Source: Holophagales bacterium (GTDB lineage Bacteria; Acidobacteriota; Thermoanaerobaculia; Multivoradales; Multivoraceae). Taken from it: DNA of 64,000 bases. Numbering within the stretch: the stretch's first letter is position 1; every line of letters begins with the position of its first letter. This document shows positions 52,122-60,984 of the stretch, piece after piece. A program made the position numbers and the translations under genes. Under the pieces are notes generated by a model. It was given only the letters and a program-made list of their open reading frames with translations. It ran no database searches and was not told the DNA's origin. Location: assembly GCA_009843505.1 (NCBI GenBank), contig VYDI01000008.1, forward strand, positions 1 to 64,000, in the 5' to 3' direction.

Positions 52122-53297
52122 TCAGGCCGCGGCGATCGCGGCGATGGTTCGGCAGCCGTCGAGGTACTCCTGTACGTCGACGTACTCGTCCAGGGTGTGG
52201 GGGTTGTGCTGTCCCGCGCCCAGGGTCACCGTGGGCAGACCCTTGGCGTTCAGGTAGTTCGCGTCGAGTCCGCCGTTGGCGACGAGGTACTCGGCCTCCA
52301 CGCCGAGGACCGTCCGGACCCTTGCCGCGGCGAGTTGCACGGGCGGCGAGTCCTTCGGCATCTCGAACGCCTCGTAGTCCGTTTCCGCCCGGAAGTCGGC
52401 GCGGCCGCACTGGCCGTCGGAGCTCGTGACGCTCCTGGCGGCTTGCTCGAAGGCGTCACGGTAGGCGGCGGTGATCTGCCCCAGGAACGTTTTGTCGTGG
52501 CTGCGCGACTCACCGGACACGAAGACGTGGTCCGTGACCTGGTTGCTGGCCTCGCCACCGGCCATCCGGCCGATGTTCGAGGTGCCGCTGCCGGCCGGAA
52601 GGTCGATCTTGCCGAAGAAGCCCCGGGCGGCCACGTCGGCCACCGCGCGGGAAGCGATCAGCGCCGCGGAGATTCCATGTTCTGGATGAACGCCCGCGTG
52701 CGAGGACTTGCCATGGATGTCGACTTGCCAGCGGTCGGCGCCGGTGGCGCCGATGATCAGCACGTGCGGTGCGCCGGAGTCGATATTGAAGCCCAGTTCG
52801 GGACGACCGAGTCGATCGAGTTCCACCGTTCGCGCGCCCCACAGGCCGACCTCCTCGCCGACTGTCATCAGGACCGTGATCGGCGGCCGGGCTACGTCGT
52901 GAGCGAGCAGGGTCTCGACCATCGTCACGAGGGCGCCGACCGATGTCCGGTTGTCGCCTCCGAGCGCCGTGTCCCCTTCCGCTTCGATCCGTCCGTTGCG
53001 GCGCACCGGCACCGCTCCGCGGCAGAGCGGCACCGTGTCCATGTGGCCCATGAACAGCCGCCGCGGCCCGGGCCGTGTGCCGGGCAGGTCGACGATCAGG
53101 TTGCCGACCTCGTAGTTACCGGGGATCCGCTCGTTCGCGTCGTCGTGGCCGATCCAGGACGGCTCGCAGCCGGCGGCCAGCAGCTTCTCCCGGACCGCGG
53201 CGGCGACCTTGCCCTCGCGGCCGCTCAGGCCCTCGATGGCCAGCAGGTCCATCAGGTGGTCGAGGGCGCGGGTTTCGTCGATTCGGGGTGGGCTCAT
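52122..53297 (-). CDS. M20-family metallopeptidase (peptidase T-like)
   Basis: 391 residues. The metal ligands are visible as FMGHMDTVPLC (H and D), GGDNRTSVGALVTM (bridging D) and TVGEEVGLWGA (catalytic E and ligand E). SSHAGVHPEHGISA and the final GAGQHNPHTLDEYVDV complete the M20 pattern. The substrate is probably a small peptide. It lies 18 bp upstream of the SDR gene on the same strand, so they may be co-transcribed without clear functional logic. Confidence 0.9.
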   Translation of the reverse strand: MSPPRIDETRALDHLMDLLAIEGLSGREGKVAAAVREKLLAAGCEPSWIGHDDANERIPGNYEVGNLIVDLPGTRPGPRRLFMGHMDTVPLCRGAVPVRRNGRIEAEGDTALGGDNRTSVGALVTMVETLLAHDVARPPITVLMTVGEEVGLWGARTVELDRLGRPELGFNIDSGAPHVLIIGATGADRWQVDIHGKSSHAGVHPEHGISAALIASRAVADVAARGFFGKIDLPAGSGTSNIGRMAGGEASNQVTDHVFVSGESRSHDKTFLGQITAAYRDAFEQAARSVTSSDGQCGRADFRAETDYEAFEMPKDSPPVQLAAARVRTVLGVEAEYLVANGGLDANYLNAKGLPTVTLGAGQHNPHTLDEYVDVQEYLDGCRTIAAIAAA

Positions 53298-53444
53298 TGG
53301 CGGCTCGTCCTGAAGGCGTGTTGGCGGTGCATCGTTGCGACGAGGCAGCGACCGGGGTCAAGCCTCGGTAGTCTCCGCGACCGATGATGATCGGCCGCCA
53401 TCCTGCCACGTTCACCCTGCTCGCCTTCCATGGTTTGCTTGCGT

Positions 53445-53460
53445 CGTACATATCTGTACG
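53445..53460. promoter_or_regulatory. palindromic operator of hicAB
   Basis: CGTACA-TATC-TGTACG is a perfect 6-bp inverted repeat ending 6 bp before the hicA start. HicB antitoxins with a DNA-binding domain repress their own operon from such sites, so this is the likely HicB operator. Confidence 0.65.
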
Positions 53461-53466
53461 GATAGC

Positions 53467-53682
53467 ATGACCGGCGATGAGTTCGTGCGCCGCGTTCGTC
53501 GGCTGGGTCGCAAGCGGGGGGTTGCGGTGCGTTTCGACGCCCGAGCGGGAAAGGGCAGCCACGGCCGCCTCTACTACGGGGAGCGTTTCGCAACGGTGAA
53601 GGACCGGCGGAAGGAGGTCGGCGCGGGGCTCCTGGCGGGGATGCTCCGACAGCTTGGGATTCGGCGCGAGGAACTGGAGTAA
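53467..53682 (+). CDS. hicA: HicA-type mRNA interferase toxin
   Basis: 71 residues. The HicA double-stranded-RNA-binding-like fold is suggested by MTGDEFVRRVRRLGRKRGVAV at the start. The catalytic histidine motif is KGSHGRLYYGERFATV, and the end is LLAGMLRQLGI. HicA cleaves mRNA during stress and is neutralised by HicB. It is preceded by a palindromic operator and followed 5 bp later by hicB, the classical order. Confidence 0.88.
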   Translation: MTGDEFVRRVRRLGRKRGVAVRFDARAGKGSHGRLYYGERFATVKDRRKEVGAGLLAGMLRQLGIRREELE

Positions 53683-53687
53683 GGACC

Positions 53688-54134
53688 ATGGGAGAGACCG
53701 GCGTGAGGCAGGAAATGAAGTGGCCAGCCGAGTTGGAGCCGCAAGATGACGGTTCGATTCTCGTGACCTTTCCTGACATCCCCGAGGCACTGACCGAAGG
53801 GGCGACGCCGGAGGAGGCGTTGGAGTTGGCCCAGGACTGCCTGATTGCCGCGCTCGGCGGCTATGTGGGTGAGAAGCGCGCCGTGCCTTGGCCGTCTCCC
53901 GCGCTTGGGCGCGCCACCGTTGCCTTGCCCGCGCTCGCCGCCGCGAAGATCGCGCTCTACGGCGCCATGCTCGCCGAGGGCGTAGGCAACACCGCCTTGG
54001 CCAGGCGGCTTGGCCTCTCGGAAGGAGCAGTGCGCCGGCTCGTCGACCTGGACCATCGTTCACACATCGGACAGGTCGAGACGGCGCTTAAGGTTCTGGG
54101 CCGGCGGTTGATGGTCGGAACGCAGGCGGCATAA
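53688..54134 (+). CDS. hicB: HicB-type antitoxin with HTH domain
   Basis: 148 residues from the ATG at 53688 (AAGGA just upstream); the ATG at 53715 is an alternative. The N-terminal partial RNase H fold is the HicB signature: DGSILVTFPDIPEALTEGATPEEALELAQDCL. The C-terminal part holds a helix-turn-helix (NTALARRLGLSEGAVRRLVD), so it can bind DNA as well as toxin. This supports autoregulation through the palindrome at 53445. Confidence 0.9.
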   Translation: MGETGVRQEMKWPAELEPQDDGSILVTFPDIPEALTEGATPEEALELAQDCLIAALGGYVGEKRAVPWPSPALGRATVALPALAAAKIALYGAMLAEGVGNTALARRLGLSEGAVRRLVDLDHRSHIGQVETALKVLGRRLMVGTQAA

Positions 54135-54244
54135 CTTCGGGAATCACTCTCGCCATCGCATCCGTGCGATGCCACGAACGTGGGCGAGACGAGGACGGAT
54201 GCGGCTCCGGAAAGGCGGGACGTCGTTGTGGAAGGATCATCTGC

Positions 54245-55225
54245 ATGGCCGGCGGTCAGCAGTTCGTGCAGCTTGCTTGCGCGGCACTGGACAGGGCCAT
54301 CGCTGCCGTGGCGCAGGCGGAGTTTGTTCGTCTCAGCGACGGTCTGGAAGTGGACGAAGTCGCCGGCTCGATCGAGGCTACGTTCGAGTCTCTCGACCGG
54401 CTCCGGCCTGGCAAACAGCCCGAGCAGCCAGACTACGACGGGTGGGACTCACTCTTCTACGCTTCCTGGTATCAGCCGCGACAGGTACATTTGGTCTACG
54501 CCATCCTCAGGCATCTCTGCCCGCGCGGTGTCCCCGACCAACTCCACGTTGTCGATGTCGGATGCGGGGCTTGGGCCGTCCAGATGGCCCTTGCCATTCG
54601 GGCGGCAGAGAGCCGCCGGAACTCGTGCGACAGCCCTGTGACCGTCCACGGGATCGACCCCAGTGCGGACATGCGCCGACTGGGCGAGGAGCTGTGGGTT
54701 GAGTGGCGGAACTGCTCGGCGGCGGATCGCCGCCTGGAAAGGCTTGTCGACCAGATGGATGCTATGAGCGTTTCCTGCGGAACGTACAACTCATACGAAA
54801 CGTGGGCGTCTTCGGCCTGTCTTCGCCACACGCCGAGATCCGGCGTTCGGCGGTGGCTTACGGCCGTGCATGCCGTGTACAAGACCCGCATCCACGAACT
54901 CGATGAACTCTATTGTGGGGTATGGGATCATTTGGTCGACCTGAGGGCGTCCGGCGAACTCGACCTCGTGATCGCCACTAGCGATGGGTCCAAGAAGGTG
55001 CTTGTGGACTTTCTCACTGACGAAGAAGGCAGCGAGCTGCGACCAGATCCCGTGTGGAGTGGAGCGGCCAGCCACACGACGGCATGGCGCCGATCTATGC
55101 GGGAGCGTCTCGAATCACATCTTGGATCCAAGGGAAGGGCGTATCTCAACAACGACGTGAAGTGGGACTATCCCCGCAATCCGATCAGGCGGTATGCCGT
55201 GAGAGTCCTGACTCCGGGGCGATGA
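54245..55225 (+). CDS. SAM-dependent-methyltransferase-like protein, unknown
   Basis: 326 residues from the ATG at 54245. The methyltransferase motif I is LHVVDVGCGAWAVQMALAI, and the following acidic loop is VHGIDPSAD. The C-terminal half is unlike standard methyltransferases. There is no TM segment or signal peptide. Base composition is less GC-rich than typical neighbours. Its stop overlaps the start of the radical SAM gene as ATGA, so the two form a co-translated pair. It may be related to three-Cys-motif partner type proteins that accompany such radical SAM genes, but no clear match was seen. Confidence 0.65.
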   Translation: MAGGQQFVQLACAALDRAIAAVAQAEFVRLSDGLEVDEVAGSIEATFESLDRLRPGKQPEQPDYDGWDSLFYASWYQPRQVHLVYAILRHLCPRGVPDQLHVVDVGCGAWAVQMALAIRAAESRRNSCDSPVTVHGIDPSADMRRLGEELWVEWRNCSAADRRLERLVDQMDAMSVSCGTYNSYETWASSACLRHTPRSGVRRWLTAVHAVYKTRIHELDELYCGVWDHLVDLRASGELDLVIATSDGSKKVLVDFLTDEEGSELRPDPVWSGAASHTTAWRRSMRERLESHLGSKGRAYLNNDVKWDYPRNPIRRYAVRVLTPGR

Positions 55226-56142
55226 CCGCGCCGCAACAGCAGTCGCTCCTTCCGGTCCTGCCGGACTCGGCGGCGTTGGCGGAGCGACCTACGCGGCTCG
55301 CACAAGCGGAGATCGAGTACGCCCCGGCGCGCGAGATCCTCACTCGGGCGACAGGTTTCATGGACGCCTACGACTTCACGTTGAATCCCTACGCCGGCTG
55401 CGCCTTCGGATGCACCTATTGCTACGCGGCCTTTTTTTCTCGCAGCCCGGACGAGCGCGATCGCTGGGGGGAGTGGGTTCGAGTGAAGGAGAACGCGGTC
55501 TGCCTGCTCGCGCGCCGGCGGAAGGGCAGCCTAGACGGAAAGTTGGTTTACATGAGCAGCGTCACCGACCCGTATCAGCCGGTGGAGCGCAAACTGCGGC
55601 TGACGCGGGGACTTCTTGAGGTATTGGCCGAGAGCCACCAGCCGAAGCTCGTGGTGCAGACCAGGAGCCCGGACGTAGTGCGGGATGTCGACCTGTTCGC
55701 TGCCATCGCGGCTCGGGGTGGTCGCGTTCAAGTGAACGTGACCGTGACGACCGACGACGAGGATGTCCGGCGAGCGTTCGAGCCTGCCTGTCCGAGCAAC
55801 GGCAACCGACTGGATGCTGCTCGAAAGCTGATCAGCGAGGGCATCGACACGTGCGTGACGCTGACCCCCTTGTTGCTGGTTCAGGCCGCGGAGGCGTTTG
55901 CGGAAGCTCTGCTGAAGACCGGGGTGAGGGAGTTCATTGTTCAGCCGTTTCACTTCCAGCGCGGGAAGTTCGTGGCCGGTACCCGAGACGAGGCGTTCGG
56001 CATCATGGCGGCGAAGCTGGCCTGCGACGTGGACACGTTTCAGAACGAGTATCTGGCGCACTACCGGGACGTTCGGGATGTGCTCAGGCGTCGGCTGCCG
56101 CGGCTCGGCGAGGGCAAGGAGGGCTTCAGGCCGCCGTTCTAG
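55222..56142 (+). CDS. SplB-like radical SAM protein
   Basis: 306 residues. The iron-sulfur motif is CAFGCTYCYAAF (CxxxCxxC). The surrounding NPYAGCAFGCTYCYA and later KLVYMSSVTDPYQPVERKL, RGLLEVLAE and LVVQTRSPDVVRDVDL match the PA0069/Rv2578c branch of the SPL family. That branch is found widely but is not proven to repair spore photoproduct. It is co-translated with the methyltransferase-like gene. Its stop codon shares the tetranucleotide CTAG (56139-56142) with the stop of the convergent helicase. Confidence 0.88.
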   Translation: MTAPQQQSLLPVLPDSAALAERPTRLAQAEIEYAPAREILTRATGFMDAYDFTLNPYAGCAFGCTYCYAAFFSRSPDERDRWGEWVRVKENAVCLLARRRKGSLDGKLVYMSSVTDPYQPVERKLRLTRGLLEVLAESHQPKLVVQTRSPDVVRDVDLFAAIAARGGRVQVNVTVTTDDEDVRRAFEPACPSNGNRLDAARKLISEGIDTCVTLTPLLLVQAAEAFAEALLKTGVREFIVQPFHFQRGKFVAGTRDEAFGIMAAKLACDVDTFQNEYLAHYRDVRDVLRRRLPRLGEGKEGFRPPF

Positions 56143-59100
56143 CGGCGGATGTTCGCCGTGTAGCCGCACGGGGGTTCGGAGAGCCAATCGCTGCAACCCC
56201 AGAACGGGCCGGCCGAGCCGTCGTTGAGAGTCAGCACACCCAGGCGGCACTCGGGACAGGGAGTGGCGGTAGGCTGGCAGGCGGCGTTCGTGCATCGGGT
56301 CCGATGACCCTCCCGTAGCAGGAATCCGCGGTCGCAATCGGTGCACCGAGGCGCCATGTGTGGACACATGGGAAAGTAGGTGCAACGGAGGTTCTTGCCG
56401 CTCTGCGAAGGGACGAGCGATCCTTCGCAGCGTGGGCAGCGGGGTGCCGGTTCAAGGCGCACACGACCGATCTGTCGCAGTTCGGGGTGCGATTGCAGCA
56501 CTTCGACGACAAACTCCGAGGGCTGTTCGGCGTCGGCGATGAGGTACGTTCCGCGCTTCGCTCTGGTGGCCGCCACGTAGAACAGGCGGCGTTCCTCCGC
56601 GTGGGGCACGGCGTTCCTGCCGGCCGGCAGCACCAGGTCCATCAGTGGGTCGTCTTCGATCCGGGAGGGGAAGCCGCGACGGTCGTTCTTCAAATCGAGG
56701 ACGATCGCGTAGTCCGCCTCAAGCCCCTTGGCGCGATGCACGGTGCTGAACTCGATCTTCAAGTCTCCCGCCTCGTTCTCGGGCAGGTCGGGCCTGCTGT
56801 TTCGATAGCGTCCAAGAACGAGGACTTCGGCCTCGACTGGCTGATTGGCCTCGTCCGGGCCAGGCGGCTCGTCGGGAAGGGCGGCGAGCGCGGCGTTATC
56901 GGCGTCCCGGTCGTTCTCCGATTGCCGTTCTAGGCGTGCCGCGATGTCTCGCAGCGCCGTCTGTACGCCGTCCAGTTGCTCCTTGGCCGCCACTACGGCT
57001 ACGCCTTCGTCCGTGGCGTTGCTTCGCGTAACCAACTCCCGTTGGGTCTGCTTGGGGTTGCGCTGCACGAACGCGGCGGTCGGACCGAGGATTCCTTCGC
57101 GGTAGCGGAACGTGGCGCTCAACTCGCGCCGGCGGACGTGGCCCAGGTAGTCGCCGCAGTTCGGAACCAGGCTGACGTCGCTGCCTGCGAAGCGGTAGAT
57201 GGACTGCCAGTCGTCGCCGACGACGAAGAAGGCTACATCCGGGCCGCGCAAGGCTTCGAGCAGTGCCATGCGGCCGGCCGAGATGTCCTGGAACTCGTCG
57301 ACCAGAACGTAGCGGTAGTGAAACCGCGAGCGCTTCTCTCTGATCGCGCTCGCGGCCCGGTTGATCAGGTCGTGGAAGTCGATGGTGCCTTCCGCGGCGA
57401 GGTGCTTCTCGTAGGAGTCCTGGAACGACTCGAAGATGCCCAGAAACGTCGCGGTTCTCAGGGGAGCGGGGAACATGGCGGCCTTTTCCCACAAGTCGTC
57501 GGCCGTCAGGTTGGCGGTCCGCGTGTGATGAAGGAAGGTCGTGAGCAGCCTCGCCAGCACGAGCGGCCCCCCGTTGCCGATGCGCGGCAGCCTCTCGATC
57601 AGCGAGTGTCCGGGGAGTCGGCGGAGTTCCACGCCGGCCCGAGCAAGTGCTTCCTTCAACGAGTCGCCGAGCTGCCGGCTCTGACACATCCAACTGTAGG
57701 TCTCGATGACACGGGTGCCGTGGGGCAGGTGGTGCATCGCCTCGCGCTTGAGCGAGAGGGCCTTGGAGAGGCCGCCCGGGTGCGGAGGAATCCTGTTGTT
57801 GCCGTTCAGCTCGAAGTGCTCGATGTAGATGTCGTGCTCGGGGAGGAAGAAGTCGAACCTGCATGACTTGCGCTTGCGGCCGGACCGCCAGCGAAACGAC
57901 TTCCCGCACTCGTACTCGACGCCGTGCAGCCAGAGGAAGTTGGCGATCTCGAGTTCTTCGAGGTTCTTTGCCTCGTACCCACCACCGAACGGCTTCCGCC
58001 AGCAACGGCGAAGAAACGAGTTGTGAGCGGCTTCGTCGCGGAAGTCGAAAGGCGAGACGGAGACGTTCTGGCCGGTGACGAAGTCGGTCAGCGGCGTCCA
58101 GCCTTGCTTGACCAGTCGACGCACTCCGTCATCCACGATCCGCTCATGCAGTCCGCTTTGCGTCGCGAGTTCGGAGATCGCCGACGATTGGCCGCTGCGC
58201 CGGAGCACGTGAAGTCCGAAGGAGTGGAACGTGCGGACCTCGGCGCGCTTCAGGTCCTCGGGCAGACGGTCACGGATCTCCTCCGCGGCCTTTCTGTTGA
58301 AGGCGAGGACCAGGATCTGCTCCGGGGCGACGCCATCGTTTCGTACCAGATGGGCGATCTTCCCCCTGATCACGGCTGTCTTCCCCGTTCCGGCGCCGGC
58401 GAGGACGAGAGTCACATGCTCGTCGGTGGCGATGGCGTCCGCCTGTTCATCGGTTGGCGGATAGCCCAGATCGTGGGCGGCGGTGCGAACGGTCTCCCGC
58501 TGAGTGGCCGCGTAGGCATCGTTCGCGGCGTGGCGAGCTGCTTCGAAGCCTACCGCGGTGCGCAGGGGCCAGAGGTAGTCGAATGCGGCTACGGCCGATT
58601 GCGGCAAGTACTGCCGGATCGACTGCTTGAGGCTACGGTCGAGCGCGCGGGCGACCGCTTCGCGAACGCCTGTGGCTTGGTCGTGGCGAACGTAGACCTC
58701 ACTGTTGAACAGCGCCTTGACCCGTCCATGGAGCTTTGCCAGGGGCTCCGCCAGCTCGCCGGCCTTACGTTTCTGTCGCTGGATCCGATCGAGCCGTCGC
58801 TTCTCCCGGAGACGATCCGCCGCCTTCATCTCCGAGACGGCGTCGGCGACAGCACGGGCAGCCGGGATGTTGACGCCGCCGACGATGCACATCCGGCCGT
58901 CGGCCAGGCTGATGCTCAGTCGCCGCCATACGACGATCCTGTCGACAAGGACATCTTCGACCTCGTCCGACTTGAAGTTGACGCTCGTCCGTGGTCCTGA
59001 CTGGAGTTGGACCGCGCTACGGGTGCACCGGACGGCGGAGTAGCCGCCGAGAAGAAGTCGGTACAGACGAGAGCTATGGGCGGCGGCGATCGGTTGCTCG

Positions 59101-59174
59101 GTCAAGTCCTTGGGGGTGTCGGGAGGCCGGCCGGCTTGAGAGCCGTAGGTTCGAACCGGAGCGGGTTCGCTCAA
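56139..59174 (-). CDS. UvrD/Rep-type helicase with nuclease-like insertion and C-terminal zinc ribbons
   Basis: Up to 1,011 residues; the TTG at 59174 is doubtful and the first ~60 residues may not be translated. SF1 motifs: Walker A LVLAGAGTGKTAVIRGK, motif II VLVDEFQDIS, motif III VVGDDWQSIYRFAGSD, motif V STVHRAKGLEADYAIVLD, motif VI RRLFYVAATRAKRG. Between motifs Ia and II a segment with LEELEIANFLWLHGVEYECG and FDFFLPEHDIYIEHFEL resembles a PD-(D/E)xK-like nuclease insert, as seen in helicase-IV-like proteins. The C-terminus has three cysteine clusters (CPRCEG, CTDCDRG, CPECRLG) like topoisomerase zinc ribbons. Convergent with the radical SAM gene. Confidence 0.88.
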   Translation of the reverse strand: MSEPAPVRTYGSQAGRPPDTPKDLTEQPIAAAHSSRLYRLLLGGYSAVRCTRSAVQLQSGPRTSVNFKSDEVEDVLVDRIVVWRRLSISLADGRMCIVGGVNIPAARAVADAVSEMKAADRLREKRRLDRIQRQKRKAGELAEPLAKLHGRVKALFNSEVYVRHDQATGVREAVARALDRSLKQSIRQYLPQSAVAAFDYLWPLRTAVGFEAARHAANDAYAATQRETVRTAAHDLGYPPTDEQADAIATDEHVTLVLAGAGTGKTAVIRGKIAHLVRNDGVAPEQILVLAFNRKAAEEIRDRLPEDLKRAEVRTFHSFGLHVLRRSGQSSAISELATQSGLHERIVDDGVRRLVKQGWTPLTDFVTGQNVSVSPFDFRDEAAHNSFLRRCWRKPFGGGYEAKNLEELEIANFLWLHGVEYECGKSFRWRSGRKRKSCRFDFFLPEHDIYIEHFELNGNNRIPPHPGGLSKALSLKREAMHHLPHGTRVIETYSWMCQSRQLGDSLKEALARAGVELRRLPGHSLIERLPRIGNGGPLVLARLLTTFLHHTRTANLTADDLWEKAAMFPAPLRTATFLGIFESFQDSYEKHLAAEGTIDFHDLINRAASAIREKRSRFHYRYVLVDEFQDISAGRMALLEALRGPDVAFFVVGDDWQSIYRFAGSDVSLVPNCGDYLGHVRRRELSATFRYREGILGPTAAFVQRNPKQTQRELVTRSNATDEGVAVVAAKEQLDGVQTALRDIAARLERQSENDRDADNAALAALPDEPPGPDEANQPVEAEVLVLGRYRNSRPDLPENEAGDLKIEFSTVHRAKGLEADYAIVLDLKNDRRGFPSRIEDDPLMDLVLPAGRNAVPHAEERRLFYVAATRAKRGTYLIADAEQPSEFVVEVLQSHPELRQIGRVRLEPAPRCPRCEGSLVPSQSGKNLRCTYFPMCPHMAPRCTDCDRGFLLREGHRTRCTNAACQPTATPCPECRLGVLTLNDGSAGPFWGCSDWLSEPPCGYTANIRR

Positions 59175-59293
59175 TCAGCAGGCTGAGTTGGGAGAACAGC
59201 GGATGCTACAGAAGGAGGTGAGCGCTGCAGCACGCTGATTGGAGGCGCCGCACGAGGCTAGACTCCCCCCTCTCTGGAAGGAGGCGAGTCATC

Positions 59294-60754
59294 GTGACGA
59301 CTGGAAAGAGCCATCCAGTTGCTGTGGGTGCGCTGCTGGCGGGTGCGGTCCTCGCGGCGTGCGCTCCGCAAGAGACAGACTCTCCGGTTCCATCCAGCCG
59401 GCCCCCCAACTTCATCATCGTCTTTGCCGACGACCTGGGCTGGGGAGACCTGGGCAGTTACGGCGCGCCGGTGATCCGGACGCCGCACCTGGACCGGATG
59501 GCGGCCGAAGGCCAACGCTGGACGAACTTCTACGTCACCGCCTCGGTCTGCTCGCCGAGCCGGGCGGGCCTGCTGACCGGGCGGTTGCCGGTGCGTAACG
59601 GGCTCTACGGGGATCGGGCGCGGGTTCTGTTCCCGGACTTCGTGGGCGGGATCCAGGATGAGGAGATCACGCTCGCCGAGGCCCTCCGCGACCTCGGTTA
59701 CGCGACGGGCATGTTCGGCAAGTGGCATCTGGGCGACGGGCCGCGGTACCTGCCGACCCGCCACGGCTTCGACTACTGGTTCGGCATCCCCTACTCGAAC
59801 GACATGATGTCGACACTGCCTCGCGAGGAGCGTCGCGCCGCGTTCCTCGATCCGAAGATCGAGTACTGGGACGTGCCGTTGATCCGCTCGGAGCGCGATG
59901 AGGCCGGCGAGATCGTCGCGGAGACGCTGGAGCAGCCGGCGGACCAGACGACGATCACGAAGCGCTACGCCGAGGAGGCGGTGGACTTCATCCGTGCCCA
60001 CCGGGACGAGCCCTTCTTCGTCTACCTGCCGCACAGCATGCCGCACGTGCCGCTGTTCCGGGCGCCCGAGTTCGAGGGCCACAGCGAGGCCGGCCTTTAC
60101 GGCGACGTGATTGAGGAGATCGATTGGAGCGTCGGCAGGATCCTCGAGACGCTGGAGGAGGAGGGGATTGCGGAGAACACGGTCGTGTTCTTCAGCAGCG
60201 ACAACGGCCCCTGGACCGCATTCCGCACCCAGGGAGGGCTGGCCGGCCCGTTGCGCGAGGGAAAGGGGATGACCTGGGACGGGGGCATGCGGGTGCCGGG
60301 GCTGTTCTGGTGGCCCGGGACGATCGCGCCCGACGTGGTCACGAACGAGATCGGGTCGACCAGCGACCTGTTCGCGACGTTCCTCGGCCTGGCGGGCGGA
60401 ACCGTGCCGGGCGACCGTCCGATGGACAGCCTCGACCTGGCCCCTGTGCTGCGCGGAAGCGGTGAAGGCTCGCGTGAGGAAGTGCCGTTCTACCGCGGCA
60501 GCGAGCTCTACGCCTACCGGGTCGGGAGCTTCAAGGCGCACTTCGTCACCGAGGGCGAGTACGGGCTCGCCAGCGGGCGGCTGGAACACGATCCGCCCCT
60601 GCTCTACGACCTGTCAGTCGACGCTGGAGAGCAGTGGAACATAGCCACCGAGCAACCCGAGGCGCTGGCCGAGGTCACGGCCCGCGCAGTGCAGCACCTC
60701 GCCGGCGTCGATGTCGCTCCGTCCCAGTTCGATCTCCGCACCGGCGAGGATTGA
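59294..60754 (+). CDS. sulfatase, lipoprotein
   Basis: 486 residues. The lipobox is VLAAC at 19-23, so it is likely anchored in the envelope. The formylglycine site is Cys86 in SVCSPSRAG (CxPxR). Other sulfatase features are IIVFADDLGWGDLGSYG (metal), MFGKWHLGDG and FFSSDNGPW. It is a GTG start with AGGAGG 9 nt upstream. It needs a formylglycine-generating enzyme, not seen here. The substrate is probably a sulfated sugar or similar ester. Confidence 0.94.
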   Translation: MTTGKSHPVAVGALLAGAVLAACAPQETDSPVPSSRPPNFIIVFADDLGWGDLGSYGAPVIRTPHLDRMAAEGQRWTNFYVTASVCSPSRAGLLTGRLPVRNGLYGDRARVLFPDFVGGIQDEEITLAEALRDLGYATGMFGKWHLGDGPRYLPTRHGFDYWFGIPYSNDMMSTLPREERRAAFLDPKIEYWDVPLIRSERDEAGEIVAETLEQPADQTTITKRYAEEAVDFIRAHRDEPFFVYLPHSMPHVPLFRAPEFEGHSEAGLYGDVIEEIDWSVGRILETLEEEGIAENTVVFFSSDNGPWTAFRTQGGLAGPLREGKGMTWDGGMRVPGLFWWPGTIAPDVVTNEIGSTSDLFATFLGLAGGTVPGDRPMDSLDLAPVLRGSGEGSREEVPFYRGSELYAYRVGSFKAHFVTEGEYGLASGRLEHDPPLLYDLSVDAGEQWNIATEQPEALAEVTARAVQHLAGVDVAPSQFDLRTGED

Positions 60755-60756
60755 AC

Positions 60757-60972
60757 TCAGGGGTCGGCGCCGCCTGGACTTCCCTCGTCTTCGGTTGTCT
60801 GCTTCAGACCTTTCGCGAGCCTTCTCAGCCGTTCGACGCGCCGCTGCCAGAGCAGGGCTTCGTGCGCGACTTCCCTGGCGGCCCGCATGCTGCGGAGCCA
60901 CCAGCCGAAGATCGCGCCGACCAGCCCCGCGGCGACTACCCAGACCCAGATCTCGAACAGGACGTAGAGCAC
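60757..60972 (-). CDS. small single-pass membrane protein
   Basis: 71 residues. One transmembrane helix (WVWVVAAGLVGAIFGWWL) is followed by a charged helical tail (HEALLWQRRVERLRRLAKGLKQ in part). No family is recognised. It lies 12 bp after the BON/OmpA-like gene on the same strand and is probably its operon partner. Confidence 0.6.
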   Translation of the reverse strand: MLYVLFEIWVWVVAAGLVGAIFGWWLRSMRAAREVAHEALLWQRRVERLRRLAKGLKQTTEDEGSPGGADP

Positions 60973-60984
60973 GCGGACCCAGCT

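Noticed and set aside
59100..59175. tRNA-like string with GGTTCGAACC and a CTTGAGA loop-like stretch
   Set aside because: T-arm and anticodon-arm stems do not pair on either strand and no acceptor stem is found; the GGTTCGAACC is simply a palindrome.
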